From positions 4,043,399 to 4,107,398 of the forward strand of contig NZ_CP013264.1 of NCBI RefSeq assembly GCF_001456115.1: 64,000 nucleotides of DNA, written 5' to 3'. Below the pieces are notes generated by a model, which saw nothing but the letters and a program-made list of their open reading frames with translations, was not told where the DNA came from and ran no database searches. Shown here piece after piece: positions 36,599 through 45,623 of this stretch (position 1 is its first letter; every line of letters begins with the position of its first letter). The translations under genes were made by a program, and so were the position numbers. The stretch comes from Sphingobium baderi (GTDB lineage: Bacteria; Pseudomonadota; Alphaproteobacteria; Sphingomonadales; Sphingomonadaceae).

Positions 36599-37209
36599 TG
36601 CATGGTCGCTCCGCCGTCCCGTTCGGCCCGGCCCACAATCTGCATCAGCTGGATGACCAGCTCTGCCCGCTCGTTGAGCGTATCGGCCTCCAGCAGCGTC
36701 TGCTTGGCGGCAGGATCGAACGGCGCGATCTGGGCAATGCCGTTGACCAGCGCCTGATCGTCCAGCCGCGACACCGCGCTCCAGTCAACGACATAGCCCA
36801 GCATCTTCGCGAAAAGCTGCGCTTCCTGCTCCAGCCCGGCGCGTTCCACGGCGGAGAGCACTTCGTCCGGATCGGGAGCCTGCTCCACCTCTGCCTCGAT
36901 CTGGCGGAAGGCGGTCGACACCTCCAGTTCCCGCACCACCCGAAATCGCGCCAGCCCTTTCAGGACGATATTGAACCGTCCATCCTCCAACGCTTCGATA
37001 TGGCGGATATGGCCCAGGCACCCCATGTCGAACAGCGTGGGCTTCAGCCCTTTGCCGCGTGGCTGAATCATGCCAATGCGCCGGTCGCGCGCCATGGCGT
37101 CATGGATCAGCGCGCGGTAACGCGGCTCGAAAATATGCAGCGGCAATTCCATCCCCGGCAGCAGCAATGCGCCGGAAAGCGGAAAGATCGAGACGCGGGC
37201 GAGCGGCAC
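36595..37209 (-). CDS. LON peptidase N-terminal substrate-binding domain protein
   Basis: 204 residues, a stand-alone LON N-domain (no ATPase or protease). The motif [29 protein letters not shown] (two adjacent blocks, N-terminus), then [21 protein letters not shown] and GLARFRV are diagnostic. Such proteins may bind unfolded polypeptides; their role is not settled. The GTG at 37209 is 11 bp downstream of the thioredoxin gene's stop and gives the standard length. A longer frame upstream would overlap that gene. It is the middle gene of a three-gene operon. Confidence 0.88.
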   Translation of the reverse strand: MPLARVSIFPLSGALLLPGMELPLHIFEPRYRALIHDAMARDRRIGMIQPRGKGLKPTLFDMGCLGHIRHIEALEDGRFNIVLKGLARFRVVRELEVSTAFRQIEAEVEQAPDPDEVLSAVERAGLEQEAQLFAKMLGYVVDWSAVSRLDDQALVNGIAQIAPFDPAAKQTLLEADTLNERAELVIQLMQIVGRAERDGGATMQ

Positions 37210-37219
37210 CGGCCCGCGC

Positions 37220-38131
37220 TCAGGAAAAGAGTATCTGCGACAGACGCCTGCGCTGCGCCGCGACCCACGGATCTTCCAGCCCCACCGCTTCAAACAGCGT
37301 CAGCAATTGCGTTCGCGCCGCGCCATCATTCCATTCCCGGTCGCGCCGCACGATCTCCAACAGCGCATCCGCCGCGCCTTCGCGGTCGCCATTGCCCATC
37401 AGGCCCGTCGCCAGCTCGAAGCGGGCTTCATGATCGTCCGGATCAGCCGCGACCCGCGCTTCCACGCCAGACAGATCCGCCACGGGCCGCGCATTACGGG
37501 CCAGAGCAATCGCCGCCCGCGCCCGTTCGACATGGCTGTCCTTCGCCATTTCGGGCGGCAACGCGTCCAGCAGCGCCTCAGCCTCGTCCACGCGCTCCAG
37601 CGCCGTCAGGGCGCGGGCATGGCCCGAAGCCACTTCTGCCTGATCCGGCGCCATCTGCGCGATCTGCTCGAACACGGACAGGGCGCGCTCATTCTCGCCG
37701 CTCGCCAACAGATCCTCGCCCATGGCGATCAGGGGAGCGATTTCCTCCGCCTGCGTCTTTTCCTCCGATTCGATCGGAAGCTGGCCCAATATCTGATCCA
37801 GATATTGCTTGAACTGGCTTTCGGTGCGCGCCTGGCTCAGGTCCGCCACCGGCTGCCCCTGGAACATGGCATAGACCGTCGGGATCGATTGCACGCGGAA
37901 CTGGGCCGCGATGAACTTGTCCTCATCGACGTTGATCTTGACCAGCTTCACGCCCTTGGACGCGTAGTCGGCGCACACTTTTTCGATCATGGGGGCCAGC
38001 TGCTTGCACGGCCCGCACCATTCCGCCCAGAAATCCACGATCACCAGCTGGGTGTGCGAGGGTTCCACCACATCCCGGCGAAATGCCTCTACCGACGCCT
38101 TATCAGTATCGCTCAATCCCAGGGTTGCCAC
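37220..38131 (-). CDS. thioredoxin-TPR co-chaperone (CnoX/YbbN type)
   Basis: 303 residues. An N-terminal thioredoxin fold holds the WCGPCK active site at C39/C42, followed by FRVQSIPTVYAMFQGQPV with the cis-Pro. From about residue 120 to the end there are helical repeats (ALSVFEQIAQMAPDQAEV; ALTALERVDEAEALLDALP) as in YbbN/CnoX. These proteins hold oxidised clients and pass them to GroEL or DnaK. It is the first gene of the thioredoxin-LON-Trm112 unit, all connected with protein quality. Confidence 0.92.
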   Translation of the reverse strand: MATLGLSDTDKASVEAFRRDVVEPSHTQLVIVDFWAEWCGPCKQLAPMIEKVCADYASKGVKLVKINVDEDKFIAAQFRVQSIPTVYAMFQGQPVADLSQARTESQFKQYLDQILGQLPIESEEKTQAEEIAPLIAMGEDLLASGENERALSVFEQIAQMAPDQAEVASGHARALTALERVDEAEALLDALPPEMAKDSHVERARAAIALARNARPVADLSGVEARVAADPDDHEARFELATGLMGNGDREGAADALLEIVRRDREWNDGAARTQLLTLFEAVGLEDPWVAAQRRRLSQILFS

Positions 38132-38225
38132 GCTGTCGTCTCCTGCCTCATGCGGTTTTCACCGCCTCCATACAGCGCAATATGGGGAGCGTCACCCTCC
38201 CGCCACAAGGGTGCCGTGCCAGGAT

Positions 38226-39071
38226 TCAGAAAGTGTAGCCGACGCCCAACGCGCCGATCCATTGATTCTTCGACCCCGCGACCGACACCACAGGCGAATC
38301 GGCATAGCGGCCAAGCATCCGCGAATATCCCGCCAGCGCGAATAACGCCCATCCCTTGCGCAGATCACCCGACAGAGATTTTCCTCCGACCAGGGTGGCG
38401 CCGATCTTCCTGAACCCCGCCTTGTCGCCCGCACGGTCATAGACTGGCAGACCCGACGCCGCCGCACCTGCTGCGTCCACGTTGAAATAATAGCGGCCAT
38501 ATCTCTTGCTCGCATAATCGGCCGACAAATTCAGCCCGACGAAAGTCGTGGCCGACAACGGCGTCATATATTCGATGGCGGGGCTGACGACATAGCCCTT
38601 GTGCGCGCCGGCCACATCCTTGGCCACCGCAACGCGCGCCGACAGATTGTCATAGGCGCTGGTGAAAACGCCGGTCTTGCCGATCCCGACAAAGCCGCCC
38701 ACTTCCACGGCCACATCCCGCTTGCCCAGCGCGCGCACGGCATCATCCTTCATGCCCTTGCGGCTGGCACGGTCGAACCGCACATTGACCATCGGCCCCA
38801 GTTCGATGTCCAGGCCATCCCCGTCGCGATTGGGGATCGCGTCGACATAGAGCGCCGGGCCGCGCGTCCAGAAGGCGAAGTCATGCACCTTCCCCCGCGC
38901 CTGCACGATGGGCATGACGCGATAATCGTCCGATCCTTCATAGCTGGGGATATAGGCGCCGCCGACTCCGATGGTGAGAGTGCTGTGATTTTCCTCCTGG
39001 GCAAAGGCCGATGGCGCAAAGGCAAGAGCCGCAACGGCAGACCCGGTGAAAAGAACAGAGCGACGGATCAT
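38226..39071 (-). CDS. MipA/OmpV family outer-membrane protein
   Basis: 281 residues with a signal peptide ending near APSAFAQEE. The beginning of the mature protein, TLTIGVGGAYIPSYEGSDDYRVMP, matches the MipA/OmpV opening (GxGxxxxPxYxGSDxYxxxP), and the protein ends LGVGYTF with a terminal Phe. In E. coli MipA scaffolds MltA and PBP1B; in most bacteria the role is unknown. It is a single gene, upstream of pheA on the same strand direction but separated by more than 150 bp. Confidence 0.9.
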   Translation of the reverse strand: MIRRSVLFTGSAVAALAFAPSAFAQEENHSTLTIGVGGAYIPSYEGSDDYRVMPIVQARGKVHDFAFWTRGPALYVDAIPNRDGDGLDIELGPMVNVRFDRASRKGMKDDAVRALGKRDVAVEVGGFVGIGKTGVFTSAYDNLSARVAVAKDVAGAHKGYVVSPAIEYMTPLSATTFVGLNLSADYASKRYGRYYFNVDAAGAAASGLPVYDRAGDKAGFRKIGATLVGGKSLSGDLRKGWALFALAGYSRMLGRYADSPVVSVAGSKNQWIGALGVGYTF

Positions 39072-39303
39072 GAATATGGATTTCCTTTCCTGGTCCCCAT
39101 GAAAGAATGTTCGGGGGGAGCCCCAGTTCCCAAAGGCGCAAAATCAAAGGGGATTATGCCATATGTGCACCCGGTGTCGAACGGCGGTTATGGTGGGGAG
39201 CGGACTGTGCGCTTCTCTGGCATATACCGTCCAGGACGGCGGGTTCGCAAACGGCATCATCCCCAAAATCACAACCGCGCCGGATACCCGGCGATCCGTT
39301 CCG

Positions 39304-40194
39304 TCAGGTGCGGGGCCGCGCCTGCCGGTAGCTGCCCAGCACCCGCACCCATTTGGTGTGGAACTCCAGTTCCGCCAGCGCCCGGTCGACGGCGGGATCG
39401 CCCGGCATGCCTTCAATGTCGCAGAAGAATTCCGTCGCCGCGAAACTTGCGCCCCGCTGATAGCTTTCCAGCTTCGTCATATTGACGCCGTTAGTCGCGA
39501 AACCGCCCATCGCCTTGTAAAGCGCGGCAGGAATATTCTTCACTTCGAACAGAAAAGTCGTCATCACCGGTCCGACATCCGGCACCGGCATTGTCGCATC
39601 GCGCGCGAGCACCAGGAAGCGCGTCATATTATCGTCGCTGTCCTCGATATTCTCCGCCACCAGCCGCAGGCCGTACAGTTCCGCAGCCAGATAGGGCGCG
39701 ATCGCCCCTTCGCCCGGCGTGCGCGTTTCCGCGACCAGCGCCGCCGCGCCCGCCGTATCGGCATAGGCGACCGGCTGGATGCCCCGTTCCCGCAGATAAT
39801 GGCGGCACTGGCCCAGTGCCTGCGGGTGGCTGATCGCGCTTTTGACCGGCGTGGTGTCAGGAGCCATCAGGCAATGGCGGATACGCAGGAAATATTCGTC
39901 GATGATGTGCAGACCCGATTCGGGCAGCAGGAAATGCATGTCGGCAACGCGACCATGCAGGCTGTTTTCGATCGGGATGATCGCGCGCGCCGCCTGACCG
40001 TTCCGTACCGCGTCGATCGCATCCTCGAACGCGAAGCAGGGCAGCGGTACGCAATCGGGCGCATAACCCAGCGCAGCCAGGTGCGAATTGGCACCCGGCG
40101 CGCCCTGATAGGCAACGGCCTGCGCCGGATCGGCGGCAGCCTTTTCATTGAGCTGGGCGACGAGCGCGCGGGCGGGTGCGGGGTAGTTTTCCAT
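39304..40194 (-). CDS. pheA: prephenate dehydratase
   Basis: 296 residues, monofunctional. The catalytic domain (about residues 25-200) has VAYQGAPGANSHLAA, IPIENSLHGRV, the SHPQALGQC segment and DNMTRFLVL with the essential Thr-Arg-Phe. The C-terminal ACT domain contains GVNMTKLESYQRG, where phenylalanine binds. It converts prephenate to phenylpyruvate in the final part of Phe synthesis. ATG 40194 is chosen; upstream in-frame sequence is not conserved-looking. It is divergent from the cytochrome c gene. Confidence 0.95.
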   Translation of the reverse strand: MENYPAPARALVAQLNEKAAADPAQAVAYQGAPGANSHLAALGYAPDCVPLPCFAFEDAIDAVRNGQAARAIIPIENSLHGRVADMHFLLPESGLHIIDEYFLRIRHCLMAPDTTPVKSAISHPQALGQCRHYLRERGIQPVAYADTAGAAALVAETRTPGEGAIAPYLAAELYGLRLVAENIEDSDDNMTRFLVLARDATMPVPDVGPVMTTFLFEVKNIPAALYKAMGGFATNGVNMTKLESYQRGASFAATEFFCDIEGMPGDPAVDRALAELEFHTKWVRVLGSYRQARPRT

Positions 40195-40290
40195 TGGCGA
40201 TTGCGCGCTTAAGCCCTCCCCTCCGCGCGCGCAAGCACTGAGCGAACCGGCCGGAGGGGCAGGAACGGTTGCTTTTGCCTTCAACCATGC

Positions 40291-40319
40291 TTGCACGTTC
40301 GTGATTGCGCCATTATGGC
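40291..40319 (+). promoter_or_regulatory. candidate promoter of the cytochrome c gene
   Basis: -35 TTGCAC (40291-40296), a 17-bp spacer, -10 TATGGC (40314-40319). It predicts a leader of about 50 nt before the ATG at 40379. Confidence 0.45.
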
Positions 40320-40378
40320 AGCCCGCTAGAGGGGGCGCGGGTAGCCGCCAGAACAGAAATTCAAGGGATAGCGAGCGA

Positions 40379-41002
40379 ATGGGCGATCGTTTCAACACCG
40401 TTGCAGGCTGGGCGTTGTTTGCAGGGATCATCGCGCTGGGCGGCGCCATTGTCAGCTCCAAATATTACCATAGCGAGCGCCCGGAAAAAATGGGCTATGC
40501 GATTGAAGGCGTCGAAGCGGAAGGCGAAGGCGGCGGCGACAAGGGCCCCGGCCTCAACACGCTGCTGGCGCAGGCCGACGTCGCCGCAGGTGAAAAGGTC
40601 TTCGCCAAGTGCGCGGCCTGCCATACCGTCAATCAGGGCGGCGCCAACGGCATCGGCCCCAATCTCTACGGCACGGTGGGCGAGGAAATCGGCCACGGCA
40701 AGGCGGGCTTCGCCTTCTCCGACGCGCTCAAGAGCAAGGGCGGCACCTGGACCTTCGAGGCAATGGATCACTGGCTGACGAGCCCCCGCGAATTCGCGCC
40801 GGGCACCAAGATGACCTTTGCGGGCCTTGGCAATCCGGCTGACCGCGCCAACCTGATCGCGTGGCTGAACACCCAGGGTTCGAACCTGCCGCTTCCGGCC
40901 GCCGATGCGGTCCCGGCAGCCGGCGACAACGCCGCCGCGCCAGCCGAAGGCGCGAACGCGGCCAACGCCGCCCAAGCCCCGGCCGCAAACGCCGCCGAAT
41001 AG
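40379..41002 (+). CDS. cycM: membrane-anchored cytochrome c (CycM type)
   Basis: 207 residues. An uncleaved N-terminal anchor (TVAGWALFAGIIALGGAIV) is followed by a class I cytochrome c domain with heme site CAACH (C78, C81, H82), NGIGPNLYG and the Met ligand in GTKMTFAGL. The C-terminus is a low-complexity Ala/Asn/Pro tail of about 40 residues. In Bradyrhizobium CycM carries electrons from the bc1 complex to the aa3 oxidase. A strong terminator follows. Confidence 0.92.
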   Translation: MGDRFNTVAGWALFAGIIALGGAIVSSKYYHSERPEKMGYAIEGVEAEGEGGGDKGPGLNTLLAQADVAAGEKVFAKCAACHTVNQGGANGIGPNLYGTVGEEIGHGKAGFAFSDALKSKGGTWTFEAMDHWLTSPREFAPGTKMTFAGLGNPADRANLIAWLNTQGSNLPLPAADAVPAAGDNAAAPAEGANAANAAQAPAANAAE

Positions 41003-41088
41003 ATCGGCCAGCAGCGGGAGCATCGCGCAAAAAAGGGAAACCATTTTTCGTAGCCGGCGATGCGATAAAGTCCGATACCTGAATGCAG

Positions 41089-41120
41089 AAAAAGAGCGCG
41101 GCCTCACCCGCGCTCTTTTT
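41089..41120 (+). terminator. terminator of the cytochrome c gene
   Basis: AAAAAGAGCGCGG pairs with CCGCGCTCTTTTT. The stem is perfect around CCTCAC, with a T run following. Confidence 0.9.
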
Positions 41121-41418
41121 CTTTGGCGTTCATGCAGCCTGCAATGCGCCATCGTGGGGGCCGTCAGGAGCCCTGCCGCATCCACGGGCAAGGCGCGCCA
41201 GGAACGGATCGACATTCCGTTCTGGAGGGCTGCAAATGGCGTCTTTCCACGCCTCCGATGCTCACAACGCTGTAGATCGCGGCGCGCGGGGTCATGGAAA
41301 TCCGCCAGTTTGGCTTACGCTGGCCTTCGGCTCGCTCCACCATCTCCTGAATGTCGATCCGTCCCAAGCCGCCAACGTCCTGGGGCGCGCGGCTTCCATG
41401 GGATTAATCCCGCTTACC
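41121..41418. other. 298-bp stretch with no gene seen
   Basis: It lies between the cytochrome c terminator and the small ORF after ugd. Open frames here lack ribosome sites and recognisable motifs. Confidence 0.4.
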
Positions 41419-41544
41419 CTAAATGAGCCCCGCCACGATGGGCATGCACTGGCTGGCGAAGAAAATCAGCACTGCCGCCAGCAACCAATGATGCGCGCGG
41501 GGAAAGGCGTGAATCCATGCCTCCCCCTCGTTCCACGGCCACAT
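41419..41544 (-). CDS. possible 41-residue membrane protein overlapping the ugd stop
   Basis: Its ATG shares one base with the ugd stop (TGATG). The peptide starts MWPWNEGEAWIHAFPRAHHW and continues with a hydrophobic helix, LLAAVLIFFASQCMPIVAGL. The single-helix pattern and stop-start overlap suggest a coupled small membrane protein. It could also be chance; no family is recognised and it is too short to judge by codon use. Confidence 0.4.
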   Translation of the reverse strand: MWPWNEGEAWIHAFPRAHHWLLAAVLIFFASQCMPIVAGLI

Positions 41545-42863
41545 CAGGCGTTGACGGCCCTGTCGCCGATACGGGTCAGGGAAAAGCCCGCCGCCTTCAC
41601 ATCCGCCGCCGGATAGATGTTCCGCAGATCAACCAGAACCGGCGCATTCATCGACGCAGCGAGCCGCTTCAGATCCAGCGCCCGGAACGCATCCCACTCC
41701 GTCACCAGCACCAGCGCATCGGCGCCCTGCGTCGCGCTATAAGGGTCGCTCGCCATGGTAATGCCCGGCATCAGGGCCGCCGCGGCCTCCATGCCCTCCG
41801 GATCATAAGCGACGATCTTCGCCCCCGCATCCTCCAGCGCCTGGACGATAGCGATGCTCGGCGCGTCGCGCATGTCATCGGTGTTGGGCTTGAAGGTCAG
41901 GCCCAGCAGCGCGACGGTCTTGCCCCGCGCTTCGCCGCCCATCGCCTTCACGATCTTGCGGCCCATGGCCCGCTTGCGAAGATCATTCACCTGCACCACC
42001 GTCTCGACGATGCGGATCGGCGCTTCATAATCCTGCCCGGTCTTGACCAGCGCCAGCGTATCCTTGGGGAAGCAGGAGCCGCCATAGCCCGGCCCGGCAT
42101 GCAGGAATTTGGAGCCGATCCGATTGTCGAGGCCGATGCCCCGCGCCACGTCCTGCACCTCCGCGCCGACCGCTTCGCACAGATCGGCCATTTCGTTGAT
42201 GAAGGTGATCTTGGTCGCCAGAAACGCATTGGCGGCATATTTGATGAGTTCCGCCGTCCGCCGTCCGGTAAACAGCAGCGGCGCCTGATTAAGGTAGAGC
42301 GGGCGATAGATCTGCCGCATCGCTTCGATGGCGCGTTCGTCCCCGGTCGTGCCGATCACGATTCGGTCGGGGCGCTTGAAATCGCCGATCGCCGCGCCTT
42401 CACGCAGAAATTCAGGGTTGGATACCACCGCGATATCAAGGTCGGGGCGGACCTCCCGTGCGATCCGTTCCACTTCGTCGCCGGTGCCCACCGGCACGGT
42501 GGATTTGGTGACGATCACCGCCGGTCCGTCAAGCGCCTCGGCGATCTCCTTCGCGGCGGCATAGACATAGCTCAGATCCGCATGGCCATCGCCGCGGCGC
42601 GAAGGCGTGCCCACGGCAATGAAGATCGCGTCGGCGCCTTTGACGCCCGCCGCCAGATCGGTGGTGAAGGTCAAACGGCCCGCCGCCGCATTGCTTCCGA
42701 CCAGCTGATCCAGTCCCGGCTCGTAGATGGGCATCCGCCCCGCCTCTATCGCCGCGATCTTGCCCGCGTCCTTGTCCACGCAGACCACGTCATGTCCGAA
42801 ATCAGCAAAACAGGCACCTGACACCAATCCGACATATCCCGTGCCAATCATCGTGATCTTCAT
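41544..42863 (-). CDS. ugd: UDP-glucose 6-dehydrogenase
   Basis: 439 residues. The NAD site is MIGTGYVGLVSG at the N-terminus, the catalytic Cys is in GYGGSCFPKDTLAL, and the C-terminal domain has LGLTFKPNTDDMRDAPS. It oxidises UDP-glucose to UDP-glucuronate for exopolysaccharide and glycosphingolipid synthesis; sphingomonads use glucuronosyl ceramides in place of lipopolysaccharide. It appears as a single gene, perhaps with the 41-residue ORF. The upstream region holds a large palindrome shared with the divergent ParA-like gene. Confidence 0.95.
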   Translation of the reverse strand: MKITMIGTGYVGLVSGACFADFGHDVVCVDKDAGKIAAIEAGRMPIYEPGLDQLVGSNAAAGRLTFTTDLAAGVKGADAIFIAVGTPSRRGDGHADLSYVYAAAKEIAEALDGPAVIVTKSTVPVGTGDEVERIAREVRPDLDIAVVSNPEFLREGAAIGDFKRPDRIVIGTTGDERAIEAMRQIYRPLYLNQAPLLFTGRRTAELIKYAANAFLATKITFINEMADLCEAVGAEVQDVARGIGLDNRIGSKFLHAGPGYGGSCFPKDTLALVKTGQDYEAPIRIVETVVQVNDLRKRAMGRKIVKAMGGEARGKTVALLGLTFKPNTDDMRDAPSIAIVQALEDAGAKIVAYDPEGMEAAAALMPGITMASDPYSATQGADALVLVTEWDAFRALDLKRLAASMNAPVLVDLRNIYPAADVKAAGFSLTRIGDRAVNA

Positions 42864-42990
42864 AGGCGAATATATTCCTCCTGGATGAAGGGAGGGTGAC
42901 GCCCTTCCTTCCCTTATGCTCCTTTCGTCGCGCTATCCCATTGTGCAGCATCGTTCCAGCGACAAATCGGTATGTCATCCGATCACACGC

Positions 42991-43018
42991 CCCTTTGTCA
43001 CAGCAGCGTAACAAAGGG
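42991..43018. promoter_or_regulatory. 28-bp palindrome between ugd and the ParA-like gene
   Basis: CCCTTTGTCAC and GTAACAAAGGG are 11-bp inverted arms with one mismatch around AGCAGC. It lies 127 bp upstream of ugd and 51 bp upstream of the ParA-like start. TTGTCAC-AGCAG-CGTAAC has the same layout as the minus-strand reading of the site at 15010-15028. Confidence 0.5.
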
Positions 43019-43069
43019 ATGATTTGAGCGCTTGCCTTGATGGGCAAGGAAGACTTAGCTTCCCTTCTC

Positions 43070-43819
43070 ATGGCAAAGGAACCGGTATTGGCGACCATCG
43101 CCGTCTACAGCCTGAAAGGCGGGGTGGGCAAAACCACCTTCGCAATCAATCTGGCATGGGCTTCGGCCTGCATTTCCAAACGTCGCACTTTGCTTTGGGA
43201 TCTCGATCCGCAGGCGGCGTCAAGCTGGCTTCTTTCCACCGACACCCAGAGCCGGGACGCCGCGCAAGCGATCTTCAGCAAGGATGTTCAGCTTCGCAAG
43301 CTGATCCAGCCTTCCACCGTGCCGGGACTGGACCTGATCGCAGCCGACACGTCATTGCGTGGGCTCGACCATCTCTTTCGCGAAATGGACAAGAAGAAAC
43401 GGCTGGCGAAACTGATCGAAAGCCTGGGCAAGGATTATGACCGGATCATCCTGGATTGTCCTCCGGGCCTTACCGAAACAAGCGAACAGGTGCTGCGCGC
43501 CGCGGACCTGATCGTGATTCCTGTCATTCCTTCCCCCCTGTCGCAGCGCGCGATGGGAGAAGTGGCGCGTTATCTCGTCCAGCGGGGAGGAAGCCATGCG
43601 CCGATCCTCCCGGTTTATTCCATGGTCGACCGGCGGCGCAGCCTGCACCGCAAGGCGCTGGAGGAACAGCCGGGCTGGTCCGCCATCCCAATGGCCAGCA
43701 TGATCGAGCAGATGGCCGTGCAGCGTAAGCCGCTGGGCGCGTTCGCTCCTTCCTCGCCCGCGTCGAAGGAATTTGCCGCGCTCTGGACCATGGTGGAGCG
43801 GCAGCTTCAGTCGAACTGA
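43070..43819 (+). CDS. ParA/MinD-family ATPase
   Basis: 249 residues. The deviant Walker A is SLKGGVGKTT near the N-terminus, Walker A' is LLWDLDPQAASSW, and Walker B is IILDCPPG. There is no ParB or parS site nearby, so it is not the chromosomal segregation ParA. Such orphan ATPases position protein machines or act with polysaccharide synthesis. The ATG at 43070 puts the P-loop at the usual distance; an ATG at 43040 is in frame. Neither start has a good ribosome site. Confidence 0.88.
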   Translation: MAKEPVLATIAVYSLKGGVGKTTFAINLAWASACISKRRTLLWDLDPQAASSWLLSTDTQSRDAAQAIFSKDVQLRKLIQPSTVPGLDLIAADTSLRGLDHLFREMDKKKRLAKLIESLGKDYDRIILDCPPGLTETSEQVLRAADLIVIPVIPSPLSQRAMGEVARYLVQRGGSHAPILPVYSMVDRRRSLHRKALEEQPGWSAIPMASMIEQMAVQRKPLGAFAPSSPASKEFAALWTMVERQLQSN

Positions 43820-43836
43820 GGCTGCGCTGTCACCAT

Positions 43837-43858
43837 CCTGATCCTTGGACGGATCAGG
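43837..43858. terminator. hairpin between the convergent ParA-like and FAAL genes
   Basis: CCTGATCC-TTGGAC-GGATCAGG is an 8-bp perfect stem. It overlaps the stop codon of the fatty acyl-AMP ligase gene. There is no clear U tract. Confidence 0.4.
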
Positions 43859-45623
43859 CCGCTATGTCGTAAGGACGAATTTCCCCGGCCAGATAGAGAT
43901 TGCGCGCCTTTGAACGACTGAGCTTGCCCGAACTGGTGCGCGGCAGGGTGCGCGGCGGCACCAGTTCAACCACGCAGTTCATCCCGGTGATGGCGCGGAC
44001 CCGTTCGCGAATCTGGTCGCGCAGGCGTGAACGCTCCTCATTGTCCGACGTGCGACAATGGACCAGCACGGCGGGCGCTTCCTCCCCACCCGGCGTGGTG
44101 ATCGCGAAGGCGGCGATATCGCCCTGCTTGAAACCGGGCAATTGCTCCACCGCCCATTCGATATCCTGCGGCCAGTGGTTCTTGCCGTTGATGATGATCA
44201 TGTCCTTGGCGCGGCCGACGATATAGAGATAGCCGTCGCTGAGATATCCCATGTCGCCGGTGTCCAGCCATCCGTCGACCATGCAGGCATCAGTCGCTTC
44301 CTGATCGCGGAAATAGCCGACCATCAGCGACGGGCCGGTGGTCCATACCTTGCCGATCTGGCGCTCCTTGAGCAGGCCGCCATCCTCGTCGCGGATCTCC
44401 ACCACCATGTCGCGCGCGGGCTTGCCGCAATTGACGATGGAACGGAAGCGCTGCGGCCGGCCTTCGGTCGCATCCCCGCCCGACAGGTCGGTTTCCTCGA
44501 CCAGCTCGACGATGATGCCCTCGCCCGGCGGCATGATGGTGACGGCCAGCGTCGCTTCGGCAAGACCATAGCTGGGCAGAAACGCCCTGGGGCTGAAGCC
44601 CGCATCGCCGAATGCGTCGACGAAGCTTTGCATCACGTCGGGGCGGATCATGTCCGCGCCATTGCCCGCCAAGCGCCAGCGCGACAGGTCGAAGCGGTCG
44701 GCGGCCTTGGTCTGGCTCGACATGCGGCGCGCGCAGATGTCGTAGCCGAAGGTCGGCGAATAGCTGATCGACGTACCTTCATTGCGGCTGATGAGGTCCA
44801 GCCACGCCAGCGGACGGCGGGCGAAATCCTCGGTCTTCATATAATCGGTCGACACCTGGTTGGCGACGATCGACAGGAAGCAGCCGACCAGCCCCATGTC
44901 ATGATACCAGGGCAGCCAGCTGATGCAGCGGTCGCTGTCCTGCAACTGCATGCCATGGCTGTGCGCGGCAAGATTGCTGAGCAGCGCATGATGCGTCACC
45001 GCGACGCCATGGGGAAAGCGGGTCGAACCGCTGCTATATTGCAGATAGCAGATTTCCGCGCCGGTCGCCTGCGGCAGATTGCAGGGCGCGGCTTCGCGGG
45101 CGATGAAATCCTCAAAGGCGATGCTTTCGACATTGCGAAGCCGTCCGCCTTCGCCCGCCATCTCCTCCAGTTCCCTGGGGAAGAGGAACAGCATCGGATC
45201 ACAGCTCGTCAATTGGACGACAAGCTGGTCGATATAGCTTTCCTTGCCGCCGAAGCTGGTCGGCAACGGCAATGGCACCGGCCAGGCGCCCGCATAGACG
45301 ATGCCGAAGAAAAGCTGCGCGAAATCCGGGCCCGTTTCCGCGACCAGCGCGATGCGGTCCTGCGGCTTGACGCCATGGGCGATCAGGCGGCGGGCGCAGG
45401 CCAGGGCATCTTCCCGCAGCTCCGCAAAGGGATAGGGGCGCGCCAGATTGCCGCGCGCATCATGAAAATTCATGCCGCGCCCGCCCTGCGCCGCATAATC
45501 CAGCGCCTCGCCCAGCGTCTCGAAATCCGAGAAGCGGCGGGGCAGATCATCGGTCGTTGGCGTCGATGCCATCATGCTTTGCGAACCCGTCATATTGGTG
45601 TCACCCAATGTCATATTTGTCAT
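43854..45623 (-). CDS. fatty acyl-AMP ligase
   Basis: 589 residues from ATG 45623; several in-frame Met codons follow and the exact start is uncertain. Adenylate-forming enzyme: P-loop-like YLQYSSGSTRFPHGV, LPWYHDMGLVG, PSYGLAEATLAVT, WLDTGDMGYL and the C-terminal SSGKLSRSKARNLY with the catalytic Lys. The HDMGL and DTGD forms with this spacing match FAALs rather than acyl-CoA ligases. FAALs activate fatty acids as AMP esters for transfer to an acyl carrier protein. No ACP, polyketide synthase or serine palmitoyltransferase gene is in the window, so its acceptor is unknown. Confidence 0.92.
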   Translation of the reverse strand: MTNMTLGDTNMTGSQSMMASTPTTDDLPRRFSDFETLGEALDYAAQGGRGMNFHDARGNLARPYPFAELREDALACARRLIAHGVKPQDRIALVAETGPDFAQLFFGIVYAGAWPVPLPLPTSFGGKESYIDQLVVQLTSCDPMLFLFPRELEEMAGEGGRLRNVESIAFEDFIAREAAPCNLPQATGAEICYLQYSSGSTRFPHGVAVTHHALLSNLAAHSHGMQLQDSDRCISWLPWYHDMGLVGCFLSIVANQVSTDYMKTEDFARRPLAWLDLISRNEGTSISYSPTFGYDICARRMSSQTKAADRFDLSRWRLAGNGADMIRPDVMQSFVDAFGDAGFSPRAFLPSYGLAEATLAVTIMPPGEGIIVELVEETDLSGGDATEGRPQRFRSIVNCGKPARDMVVEIRDEDGGLLKERQIGKVWTTGPSLMVGYFRDQEATDACMVDGWLDTGDMGYLSDGYLYIVGRAKDMIIINGKNHWPQDIEWAVEQLPGFKQGDIAAFAITTPGGEEAPAVLVHCRTSDNEERSRLRDQIRERVRAITGMNCVVELVPPRTLPRTSSGKLSRSKARNLYLAGEIRPYDIAA

